Shown here piece by piece: positions 1 to 5,693 of a stretch of DNA of 7,261 nucleotides. The notes under the pieces were generated by a model. That model saw only the letters and a program-made list of their open reading frames with translations, had not been told where the DNA came from and searched no databases. This DNA is from an uncultured Collinsella sp. Lineage in GTDB: Bacteria; Actinomycetota; Coriobacteriia; Coriobacteriales; Coriobacteriaceae. Each line of letters opens with the position of its first letter. Position 1 is the first letter of the stretch. The translations under genes and the position numbers were made by a program. The stretch is from the NCBI GenBank assembly GCA_900549655.1, contig UROZ01000098.1, positions 1-7,261 of the forward strand, given 5' to 3'.

Positions 1-46
1 CCGACCTGCGAAATCTGTACTCGCGATGCGAATGACGCCCCTAACC

Positions 47-75
47 TTAAACTTTAGCTTGAACTTAGCTATAAT
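47..75 (+). promoter_or_regulatory. sigma-70-type promoter
   Basis: A perfect -10 hexamer TATAAT lies at 70-75. With a 17-base spacer, the -35 position (47-52) reads TTAAAC, which matches TTGACA at only 3 of 6 positions. The block 41-75 is clearly AT-richer than its surroundings. The spacer and -35 are made of two near-identical tandem units, CTTAAACTTTAG (46-57) and CTTGAACTTAG (58-68). Transcription would begin near base 82, giving a leader of about 340 bases before the lipoprotein gene. The -10 and spacing are seen directly; promoter activity is inferred. Confidence 0.6.
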
Positions 76-81
76 GCGCTT

Positions 82-376
82 CGTTCCTACCAGGCTGTGG
101 TTGCGGACGGACGAAATGCCCGTCCTAGTCCAAGACAGACGCGGTCAAAGGGATCCACGTAAGCGACCGCGTGCGCGCGGCGCGATCATGGCGCGTCCTA
201 GATGTAAGCCGCACCGTCCGTTCTACTTTCTTTGGGGCAATACCGCCTCGCGGGCGAGCGGGTCAGTCGTGAAGGTGGCTGCGGCCTCCCGAGCAAACAC
301 CCCAGTGCGCAAGTGTGGGGTCAAATACCAGGTCAGCTGGTGGGAACAACCCGATATCCCGTGCAGGGCACGGATC
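82..376 (+). ncRNA. candidate structured leader or small RNA of unknown family
   Basis: This stretch is open in one frame, but the translation is Arg/Pro/Trp-rich, unlike neighbouring proteins, and lacks their codon bias, so I treat it as non-coding. It holds a run of inverted repeats. They are: 105-110 with 120-125 (GGACGG/CCGTCC); 139-146 with 165-172 (ACGCGGTC/GACCGCGT, perfect); 179-184 with 192-197 (one G-U pair); 243-250 with 255-261 (CCGC-TCG/CGA-GCGG, one bulge, 4-base loop); 274-279 with 284-289 (one mismatch, 4-base loop); 299-304 with 316-321 (ACCCCA/TGGGGT); 327-331 with 337-341 (ACCAG/CTGGT); 342-344 with 350-352; and 359-364 with 368-373 (CCGTGC/GCACGG). Bases 104-110 can instead pair with 214-220, which is followed by the U-rich run 221-235; a separate RNA ending near 235 is therefore possible. 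I looked for the signatures of RNase P RNA, tmRNA, SRP RNA, T-box and common riboswitches and did not find them. The boundaries are inferred. Confidence 0.4.
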
Positions 377-424
377 GTATACGACACAGAAGGCAGGGTA
401 GTGGACATGGTGAGGGGCAGCTTG

Positions 425-1432
425 ATGCACGCGGCTCGGTTAGGCGCTGGGACCGCAGCGGTCATTGCCGTTTTGGGCCTGAGCGGATGCGCGTTCAACC
501 CGCTGTCTACGTTCACGACTCCCACGATCGACCAGATCGAGTACGAGACCGTCACGCCGGCGGTGTCGGACGATGCCCTGGTCACTCCCGGAACCCTGAC
601 GGTCGCCCTCGATACTTCCGATGCGCCGCAGGCCATGCAAGGCACCGACGGCGAGCTCACGGGATATGCGGTTGACGCCGCCCGCGCCCTCGCAAGCCGC
701 ATGGGCCTTAAGGTCGCCTTTGTCGATGCGTCCTCGGCAGGTTCCGCGCTCGGCGACAAAAAGGCTGATATCTTTATCGGCGAGATCAACTCCACAGACG
801 GGGACGTTAGCTCGCTCGGCACCTGCCTGTACGATGCCGCTTCCGTGTTCGGTAAAACCAGCGATGGTGGGTCGCTAAGCGTTTCCACCGATACCCTTAA
901 CACGTCTACCCTGGGTGTCCAGATGTCCTCGGCCTCGCAGGAGGCGCTTGCTAAGCAGAGCATTACCGCCAACCAAAAGACCTACTCCAACATCAACGAG
1001 TGCTTTGAGGCGCTCGAGTCCGGCGAGGTCGACTATGTGATCTGCGACTCCACGGCCGGCGGCTACCTTGCACGCCTGATGAGCGAGGTCTCCTATGTCG
1101 GTGCGCTCGAGGCGCCCTCGACGCTTGGTGTTGCGGGCCTCTCGTCCAATGACGAACTGTGCCGTGCCGTGAGTGATGCCCTCGACGACATCACGGTCGA
1201 CGGTACGCTCGAGGCGGTTCACTGCGTCTGGTACGGTCAGATTCCCTACGACCTCACCACTAAGACGGTTTCGGGCGCTAACGTGCAGCCGGGCGACTCT
1301 GAGTCCAGTGAGACCACGTCCTCCGGCAGCGAGTCCTCCGATTCCAACAATGAGGCTGCATCCTCCGAGGACAAATCGTCCAGCCAGGAAGGCACCATCA
1401 CTGACGATGACATTAACAAACTCAATAGCTAG
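425..1432 (+). CDS. substrate-binding-domain lipoprotein with Ser/acid-rich tail
   Basis: This is a probable extracytoplasmic lipoprotein of the periplasmic-binding-protein type 2 fold (bacterial SBP family 3, the amino-acid-binding group). From ATG 425 it has 335 residues. Arg5, a hydrophobic core (residues 7-19) and a lipobox L-S-G-C with Cys22 form a textbook lipoprotein signal. Residues 55-125 match the usual start of the fold: PGTLTVALD, then GELTGYAVDAARALA, then a segment ending in KADIFIGEIN. The second lobe runs to about residue 275. Residues 291-323 are low complexity, with 14 Ser among Glu, Asp and Asn, which is unusual after this fold. No permease or ATPase gene is nearby, so the ligand and partners are unknown; it could be a sensor or scavenging protein. 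I chose ATG 425 because GAGGGG (412-417) sits 7 bases upstream and gives the cleanest signal peptide. ATG 407, behind AGGCAGGG (391-398), and GTG 410 are alternatives. A terminator follows. Confidence 0.85.
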   Translation: MHAARLGAGTAAVIAVLGLSGCAFNPLSTFTTPTIDQIEYETVTPAVSDDALVTPGTLTVALDTSDAPQAMQGTDGELTGYAVDAARALASRMGLKVAFVDASSAGSALGDKKADIFIGEINSTDGDVSSLGTCLYDAASVFGKTSDGGSLSVSTDTLNTSTLGVQMSSASQEALAKQSITANQKTYSNINECFEALESGEVDYVICDSTAGGYLARLMSEVSYVGALEAPSTLGVAGLSSNDELCRAVSDALDDITVDGTLEAVHCVWYGQIPYDLTTKTVSGANVQPGDSESSETTSSGSESSDSNNEAASSEDKSSSQEGTITDDDINKLNS

Positions 1433-1446
1433 TTATTGCCAGGGGT

Positions 1447-1475
1447 GGTGTCTCCTATACGTTGGAAAGGACACC
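1447..1475 (+). repeat. inverted repeat, 6-bp arms
   Basis: GGTGTC (1447-1452) pairs with GACACC (1470-1475) around a 17-base loop, just after the lipoprotein stop codon. No T-run follows it, so it is not a terminator by itself. It may protect the 3' end of the message or be chance. The pairing is seen; the role is unknown. Confidence 0.3.
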
Positions 1476-1498
1476 TCTTCACGGTTTCAACACGCACT

Positions 1499-1532
1499 GC
1501 CGGGCTTCTCCAATAGGGGAGTCCGGCTTTTT
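1499..1532 (+). terminator. intrinsic terminator after the lipoprotein gene
   Basis: The left arm 1499-1511 pairs with the right arm 1516-1527 to form 12 pairs (two of them G-U) with one bulged T at 1507 and a 4-base loop AATA. Five T residues follow directly at 1528-1532. This is a classic rho-independent terminator and separates the lipoprotein unit from the hpf unit. Confidence 0.88.
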
Positions 1533-1586
1533 CATCCCTATAAAACCAGCAGGTCAAAGTCAATTTTCGAGACCAAATACAAATCT

Positions 1587-1747
1587 GTGGGCTCCCTCCT
1601 ATAGCGCACTTTGCCATGGAAAAGTACGAGACTTCGGTATGCGGTATCAAGCAATCGTTATTCGGGTCTTTAGGAATCCGCGTGATTAAATGCACGGCAA
1701 TGGGTACATAGCCAGTACAGTAAGTCCCCGAGGCAGATTGGAGCCAC
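1587..1747 (+). ncRNA. candidate structured leader of hpf (possible raiA-motif RNA)
   Basis: The stretch 1533-1749 has no convincing gene. GTGGGCTCC (1587-1595) can pair with GGAGCCAC (1740-1747) through eight pairs with one bulged G at 1589, enclosing about 144 bases. The 3' strand contains GGAG (1740-1743), the ribosome binding site of hpf, so this helix would hide the start signal. Inside, 1628-1634 can pair with 1664-1670 (three G-U pairs), CGTG (1681-1684) with CACG (1693-1696), and GTAC (1704-1707) with GTAC (1715-1718). A conserved RNA called the raiA motif is known next to raiA/hpf genes in Firmicutes and Actinobacteria. The position and size fit, but I cannot confirm family membership by eye. 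No clear promoter is visible for it: the best -10-like site, TATAAA at 1539-1544, has its -35 position inside the terminator. Confidence 0.45.
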
Positions 1748-1749
1748 GT

Positions 1750-2334
1750 ATGGATATCAAGGTTTCTGGACGCAAGACGACGGTAACCGATGCTCTGCGT
1801 GCGCATGTGGATGAGAAGATCGGCGAGGCGCTCAAGGTTTTCGATATCGAGCCCATGACGGTCGACGTTGTACTTCGCTATGAGAAGAACCCCTCGAACC
1901 CCAACCCGGCAATCGTTGAGGTTACGGTTCGTGCCCGCGGTTCGGTGATTCGCGTTGCCGAGCACGGTGCAGATATGTACGCCGCCATCGACCTCTCCGC
2001 CGATAAGGTCACCCGCCAGCTGCGCAAGTTCAAGACCAAGGTCGTGGACAACCGCCAGGGCGGTGCCAGCGCCGCGGATGTTGCGCCGGTCGAGCGCGTC
2101 GAAGATCTGGCCGACCTGCTGCTGCCCGAGGAAGAGGACGACCTGCTCGTCCGCGAGAAGGTTATCGACGTCACCCCGATGACTGAGGAGCAGGCGCTGG
2201 TGCAGACCGATCTGCTTGGCCACGACTTCTACGTGTTCGAGAACGCGACGACCGGCCTTATCAATGTGGTGTATCACCGTAAGAATGGTGGATATGGCAT
2301 CATCAAGCCCCGCATCGAAACACTTGACGAGTAA
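1750..2334 (+). CDS. hpf: ribosome hibernation promoting factor, long form
   Basis: This protein of 194 residues binds the 30S decoding centre and, in its long form, pairs 70S ribosomes into inactive 100S dimers in stationary phase or starvation. The N-terminal S30AE domain (residues 1-98) begins MDIKVSGRKTTVTDALRAHV. It contains the stretch AEHGADMYAAIDLSADKVTRQL, seen here at about residues 70-91, typical of the beta-alpha-beta-beta-beta-alpha fold. An acidic linker (about 105-132) joins it to the C-terminal dimerisation domain (about 134-190), with VIDVTPMTEEQA and GHDFYVFENATTGLINVVY, a hallmark of long HPF. The length is normal for the long form. ATG 1750 follows GGAG (1740-1743) with a 6-base gap. 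An in-frame ATG at 1690 would add 20 residues foreign to the family and lies inside the leader. Expression may be controlled by that leader, which can mask the binding site. The alternative symbol is raiA. Confidence 0.96.
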   Translation: MDIKVSGRKTTVTDALRAHVDEKIGEALKVFDIEPMTVDVVLRYEKNPSNPNPAIVEVTVRARGSVIRVAEHGADMYAAIDLSADKVTRQLRKFKTKVVDNRQGGASAADVAPVERVEDLADLLLPEEEDDLLVREKVIDVTPMTEEQALVQTDLLGHDFYVFENATTGLINVVYHRKNGGYGIIKPRIETLDE

Positions 2335-2338
2335 AATA

Positions 2339-2360
2339 CGTTAACTTGCATGAGTTAACG
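2339..2360 (+). repeat. perfect inverted repeat downstream of hpf
   Basis: CGTTAACT (2339-2346) and AGTTAACG (2353-2360) are perfect 8-base arms around the loop TGCATG, beginning 4 bases after the hpf stop codon. It lies just upstream of a terminator, from which it is separate. It could be a second 3'-end hairpin or a DNA operator; nothing in the sequence decides between these. Confidence 0.6.
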
Positions 2361-2363
2361 GCT

Positions 2364-2395
2364 GGCGGCCATCCCATGCGGGTGGCCGCCTTTTT
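2364..2395 (+). terminator. intrinsic terminator after hpf
   Basis: GGCGGCCA (2364-2371) pairs with TGGCCGCC (2383-2390). The stem continues as CCC (2373-2375) with GGG (2380-2382) after one bulged T at 2372, with the 4-base loop ATGC. Five T residues follow (2391-2395). The next gene's ribosome binding site begins only 5 bases later, so the DegV gene must depend on read-through or on an unrecognised promoter upstream of or overlapping this hairpin. Confidence 0.9.
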
Positions 2396-2413
2396 ACGTA
2401 AGGAGTCGCTTTG

Positions 2414-3367
2414 ATGGACAAGGCCGCATCTACCGGTCATTCGGACCGTTGCCGCATCGTCGTCGATACCTGCTGCGACTTTAGCCCCGAGGTCGCCGCG
2501 AACCTCGATGTCGATATCTTGGGCTTCCCCTTTATCATCGATGGCGAGGAGCGTACGGACGACATCTGGTCGAGCATGAGCCCTAAGGAGTTCTACGACC
2601 GCATGCGCGCCGGTGCCCGCGTGTCCACCTCGGCTGTGTCGCTCGGTCGCTATATTGAGTTCTTTACCGAGTGCGCCAAAGAGGGCACGCCCACGGTCTA
2701 CCTGTGCTTTACCTCGGCACTGTCGTCGAGCTACAACTCCGCGTGCCAGGCGGCAGATGCCGTGCGCGCCGAGTATCCCAACTTTGAGCTCTACGTGGTC
2801 GACAACGCTCTGCCCTGTGCGACCGGCGCACTCTTGGCGCTCGAGGCCGTGCGCCAGCGTTCGGCGGGACTGACCGCCAAGCAGCTGGTCGATTGGGCAA
2901 ACGAGGCAAAGACCTACGTTCACGGCTACTTTACGCTCGAGAGCTTCGACGCACTAGCTGCCGGCGGCCGCATTCCGCCCGCGGCGGCGCAGCTCACGGC
3001 AAAGCTCGATGTCAAGCCCGAGCTCTCCTACGACCTGGCCGGCTCGCTGTCGCTGATTGGCGTCAACCGCGGCCGCAAGAAGGCGCTCAAGTCCATCCTC
3101 AAGTCGTTCCGCGAGAACTACGTGCCCGATCGCACCATGCCCATCGCCATCATGACGGCCGATGCCGAGAAGGACGGCGACTGGCTCGAGGCCGCCATCC
3201 GCAAGGAGGAGGGCTGCGCCGACGTCACGATCATTCGCAGCTCCGTGGGTCCCACCATCGGCTCGCACGTGGGCCCCGGCATGGTGGCTTGCGCGTTTTG
3301 GGGCAAGAACCGCGCCGAGAAAGCCTCGCTTTCCGACCGCATCGCGCGCCGTGTGCGCGGTGAGTAG
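2414..3367 (+). CDS. DegV family fatty-acid-binding protein (FakB-like)
   Basis: DegV-family proteins bind a single fatty acid. In Gram-positive bacteria the FakB members present it to the kinase FakA, making acyl-phosphate for phospholipid synthesis. This copy has 317 residues, slightly longer than the usual 280-290. Family landmarks are the N-terminal IVVDTCCDFSPE (15-26), the STS motif (71-73) in a segment corresponding to the common STSQPS, and TSALSSSYNSA (100-110). Others are VVDNALPCATGAL (128-140), GGRI (184-187), the RGRKKAL segment (219-225) and the C-terminal GSHVGPGMVACAFWG (283-297). ATG 2414 is chosen because AGGAG (2401-2405) lies 8 bases upstream; TTG 2411 is possible. It lies directly behind the hpf terminator and 92 bases before the next gene. 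The actual ligand and whether a FakA partner exists cannot be told here. Confidence 0.93.
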   Translation: MDKAASTGHSDRCRIVVDTCCDFSPEVAANLDVDILGFPFIIDGEERTDDIWSSMSPKEFYDRMRAGARVSTSAVSLGRYIEFFTECAKEGTPTVYLCFTSALSSSYNSACQAADAVRAEYPNFELYVVDNALPCATGALLALEAVRQRSAGLTAKQLVDWANEAKTYVHGYFTLESFDALAAGGRIPPAAAQLTAKLDVKPELSYDLAGSLSLIGVNRGRKKALKSILKSFRENYVPDRTMPIAIMTADAEKDGDWLEAAIRKEEGCADVTIIRSSVGPTIGSHVGPGMVACAFWGKNRAEKASLSDRIARRVRGE

Positions 3368-3459
3368 ACAGGCGCTACGACCACAGACGCCTCGCAGTCC
3401 AAACGCTGGCACCGAGTATTTAACCTGGTAACAACACCCAACCTAAAAGGAAAGGTTTC

Positions 3460-4539
3460 ATGGCAAACAAGCTCTCCGTCGCATTTATCGGCACCGGAAT
3501 TATGGGTGCCCCCATCGCCGGCCACATTCTGGACGCTGGCTATCCCGTCACGGTCAACAACCGCACCAAGTCCAAGGCGGCGGCGCTTATCGAGCGCGGC
3601 GCCGTCTGGGCAGATACGCCGGCCGATGCCGCGGCGAACGCCGATGTCGTCTTTACCATGGTGGGCTATCCCTCCGAGGTCGAGGAACTCTACCTGGCGG
3701 GCGACGGCCTGCTCTCGTGCACTAAGCCCGGCGCGGTCTTGATCGACCTCACCACGAGCTCGCCCGAGCTTGCCCGTGACATTGCCGAGGCCGCCCAGGT
3801 TTCTGGTCGCATGGCGTTTGACTGCCCCGTCACCGGCGGCGAGTCGGGCGCTATCGCCGGTACGCTCACGGCTATCGTGGGCGCTACCGAGAACGACATC
3901 GCGCCGGTCCGCGACATCCTTGCCACCTTTGCGGCCAACATCTGCTGCTTCGACGGCGCCGGCAAGGGCCAGGCTGCCAAGCTCGCCAACCAGGTGTCGC
4001 TGGGCGCCTGCATGGTCGGCATGGCAGACGCCATGGCATTTGCCGAGTTGAGCGGCCTTGACCTGGAGAAGACCCGCCAGATGATCCTGGGCGGCACCGG
4101 CAAGTCCGGCGCCATGGAGAGCCTGGCTCCCAAGGCGCTCGACGGCGACTACAAGCCCGGCTTTATGGTCGAGCACTTCATTAAGGACCTGCGCTTGGCG
4201 CTCGCCTATGCCGACGACCGCGAGCTTGCGCTGCCCGGCGCCGACGTGGCCTTTACGCTCTACGATATGCTCGACGCCATCGGTGGTGCCAAGCTGGGCA
4301 CCCAGGCCATCACGGTCCTCTATAAGGAGGAGGCCGATGCCATCGCCGCTGGTCTGGACTGGTCACAGTATCGTCCCGAGGAGCGCGGTGCTCACGAGGA
4401 AGGCTGCGGTTGCGGCGAGCATGGCGACGACCACGAGTGCGGTTGTGGCCACCACCATGGCGAGGACCACGAGTGCTGCGGCGGCCACGGCCATGACGAC
4501 GGCCACGAGTGCTGCTGCGGCCACCATCACGGGGAGTAG
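3460..4539 (+). CDS. NAD(P)-dependent beta-hydroxyacid dehydrogenase with His/Cys-rich tail
   Basis: This enzyme belongs to the 3-hydroxyisobutyrate / tartronate-semialdehyde / glyoxylate-succinic semialdehyde reductase family, which is cytosolic. Of 359 residues, about 1-305 form the enzyme. The Rossmann motif G-T-G-I-M-G is at 11-16. NNRT (33-36), where the Arg commonly favours NADPH, follows. The substrate loop DCPVTGG (121-127) replaces the usual DAPVSGG. The catalytic Lys is K174 in GKGQAAKLANQ (168-178), with N177, and KDL is at 242-244. The exact substrate cannot be assigned. Residues 312-359 are an extra tail with 13 His and 9 Cys in four imperfect repeats, suggesting metal binding; family members normally end near residue 300. 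ATG 3460 has a purine-rich site (3445-3455) with AGGA 8 bases upstream. It is the first gene of a compact group, 5 bases before the next. Confidence 0.93.
   Translation: MANKLSVAFIGTGIMGAPIAGHILDAGYPVTVNNRTKSKAAALIERGAVWADTPADAAANADVVFTMVGYPSEVEELYLAGDGLLSCTKPGAVLIDLTTSSPELARDIAEAAQVSGRMAFDCPVTGGESGAIAGTLTAIVGATENDIAPVRDILATFAANICCFDGAGKGQAAKLANQVSLGACMVGMADAMAFAELSGLDLEKTRQMILGGTGKSGAMESLAPKALDGDYKPGFMVEHFIKDLRLALAYADDRELALPGADVAFTLYDMLDAIGGAKLGTQAITVLYKEEADAIAAGLDWSQYRPEERGAHEEGCGCGEHGDDHECGCGHHHGEDHECCGGHGHDDGHECCCGHHHGE
4393..4536 (+). repeat. imperfect tandem repeat encoding His/Cys-rich tail
   Basis: Four units of 11-13 codons (4393-4431, 4432-4467, 4468-4503, 4504-4536) each begin with CAC GAG. 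Units 2 to 4 encode variations of H-E-C-x-C-G-H-H-H-G-E-D; unit 1 is looser. The divergence at synonymous and replacement sites suggests old duplications that have been kept. It lies wholly inside the dehydrogenase gene. Confidence 0.8.
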
Positions 4540-4544
4540 CGCCC

Positions 4545-4973
4545 ATGAGCTGGACGTTCGTGGTGCTTGCGCTGGTGCTCTTTCTCTTTGCGATCTACAT
4601 TGGCTTTTTGTGCGGCCAGTGGGCGTGCGAAAAGCGTGTCATCACCAAGCGCGACTACTGGATTGCCAACTTTGCGGGAGCGGCGGCAGTCGTCCTGCTG
4701 ACCTGGGTGTTCTCACTGTTCCCGCTGGTGCAGTTTGCGCCGATCGGCTGGCTCGGCGGCTTTATCGCCGGCCTTAAGATGAGCTTTGGCGAGTCCGTCG
4801 GTCCGTGGCGCAAGCACGACGAGGTCTTTAACGTCAACAAGGCTCACCGTGCCGCCGCCGACGCGGGCGACGCCGAGGAACGCCGCCGTGCGCGTCGCAA
4901 TGGCGCGGCCGATCGACAGCTCATCTCGGTCACCGATGACAGCAAGGGTGCTGGCAAGCACGCTAAGAAATAG
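4545..4973 (+). CDS. small membrane protein of unknown function
   Basis: This protein has 142 residues and I do not recognise its family. Two clear membrane segments are at about residues 4-26 and 39-60. A third hydrophobic stretch (61-80), rich in Gly and Phe, could be another. The rest (about 86-142) is a charged, Arg/Ala/Asp-rich tail ending in GKHAKK, probably cytoplasmic. ATG 4545 is supported by GGGGAG (4531-4536), which overlaps the end of the upstream gene and sits 8 bases before the start. An earlier in-frame ATG at 4509 lies inside the upstream gene's repeat and is unlikely. The 5-base gap upstream and 15-base gap downstream indicate co-transcription. Codon use matches the neighbours. 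Confidence 0.85.
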   Translation: MSWTFVVLALVLFLFAIYIGFLCGQWACEKRVITKRDYWIANFAGAAAVVLLTWVFSLFPLVQFAPIGWLGGFIAGLKMSFGESVGPWRKHDEVFNVNKAHRAAADAGDAEERRRARRNGAADRQLISVTDDSKGAGKHAKK

Positions 4974-4988
4974 TAAGAAGAGGTAACT

Positions 4989-5687
4989 ATGGCAGAAAAC
5001 AAAGACGAACAGCTCACCGACGAGGAGCTGGCACAGCTTCAGCTGGCAGAGGAGAACGAGAACGCCGTCGACCGTCTGGTCAAGGAACTCGGCTGCCCCA
5101 CGCGCCGCATCCGCCAGTTTGCCGCCCGCGTGCTGCACCTGCTTGCCGAGCGCGATCCGCAGCGCGTCGTGCCCTGCGTGCCCGCGCTGATCGAGGCGCT
5201 CGACCGCCCCGAGGCTCAGACCCGCTGGGAGGCCCTCGATGCCCTGACGGCGCTCGCCACCACCTGCCCCGAGCAGCTGGGCGATGCCTTTGAGGGTGCC
5301 GAGACCGCACTGTTCGACGAGATCTCCTCCACGCTGCGCTATGCTGCCTTCCGCCTGCTGTGCGTGTGGGGCGCCACGAGCGTCGAGCGTTCGCGCGAGG
5401 CTTGGCCCATCCTGGACGAGGCCATCCAGTGCTACCACGGCGACCTCGAGTATCGCGACATGCTCGGTTGCCTGTACGAGTTTGGCCAGGGCGAGATTGA
5501 CGCCGAGGTCGCCGAGAAGCTCGCGCTGCGCCTTAAGTTCGACGCCGAGAACGGCAAGGGCAGCTATCTCAAAGCCCGTTCGAGCGAGATTTGCGAAATG
5601 CTTGTTAAACGCTTTGACCTTGATCTCTCCAAAAAGAAGAAGCGTGCTAGCGTTAAAAAATCTGACGACGCCGAAAACGAGGAGTAA
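4989..5687 (+). CDS. HEAT-repeat-like helical protein
   Basis: This is a soluble protein of 232 residues without signal peptide or membrane segment. After an acidic start (1-25) it is a series of amphipathic helix pairs. Residues 26-56 (RLVKELGCPTRRIRQFAARVLHLL region) and 63-95 (VPALIEALDRPEAQTRWEAL region) have the HEAT pattern of hydrophobic helix, turn with Pro, and Arg/Asp at the start of the second helix. Weaker units follow to about 160. The C-terminus (211-232) is Lys-rich, then acidic. HEAT proteins are scaffolds for protein contacts; no partner or substrate is evident. ATG 4989 follows AAGAGG (4978-4983) by 5 bases. The stop lies 6 bases before the isocitrate dehydrogenase gene, whose binding site is in its last codons. 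HEAT assignment is by pattern only. Confidence 0.85.
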   Translation: MAENKDEQLTDEELAQLQLAEENENAVDRLVKELGCPTRRIRQFAARVLHLLAERDPQRVVPCVPALIEALDRPEAQTRWEALDALTALATTCPEQLGDAFEGAETALFDEISSTLRYAAFRLLCVWGATSVERSREAWPILDEAIQCYHGDLEYRDMLGCLYEFGQGEIDAEVAEKLALRLKFDAENGKGSYLKARSSEICEMLVKRFDLDLSKKKKRASVKKSDDAENEE

Positions 5688-5693
5688 CAGATT

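Noticed and set aside
327..341. ACCAGGTCAG as part of an SRP RNA
   Set aside because: The invariant GGAAGGAAGCAGC region does not follow; the bases form a simple 5-pair hairpin instead.
391..400. ACAGAAGGCAG-like stretch (about 386-398) as the 3' conserved region of RNase P RNA
   Set aside because: The partner GAGGAAAGTCC region and the other conserved blocks of RNase P RNA are absent from 1-400.
26..424. Upstream extension of the lipoprotein reading frame to ATG 26
   Set aside because: It would overlap the promoter, yields an Arg/Pro/Trp-rich stretch unlike a signal peptide, and would bury the lipoprotein signal about 130 residues inside the protein.
223..972. Minus-strand open frame of 249 codons
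   Set aside because: It lies mostly opposite the lipoprotein gene, has Ser/Pro/Ala composition typical of antisense frames, and has no ribosome binding site that I could support.
1690..1749. Upstream in-frame ATG for hpf
   Set aside because: The extra 20 residues do not fit the family, no ribosome binding site precedes it, and ATG 1750 has GGAG 6 bases upstream at the exact family start.
2324..2352. TTGACG at 2324-2329 as a -35 for the DegV gene
   Set aside because: It matches 5 of 6, but no acceptable -10 lies 16-18 bases downstream, and it falls in hpf coding sequence.
3370..3392. Inverted repeat AGGCG/CGCCT after the DegV gene as a terminator
   Set aside because: The stem has only 5 pairs with a 13-base loop and no T-run follows.
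3406..3434. Possible promoter CTGGCA / TAACAA before the dehydrogenase gene
   Set aside because: The -10 matches at only 3 of 6 positions; too weak to list, although a promoter in this 92-base gap is plausible.
3118..4176. Long minus-strand open frame of 352 codons
   Set aside because: It is a high-GC shadow opposite two well-identified genes and its translation shows no domain pattern. The same holds for the minus-strand frame at 4713-5957.
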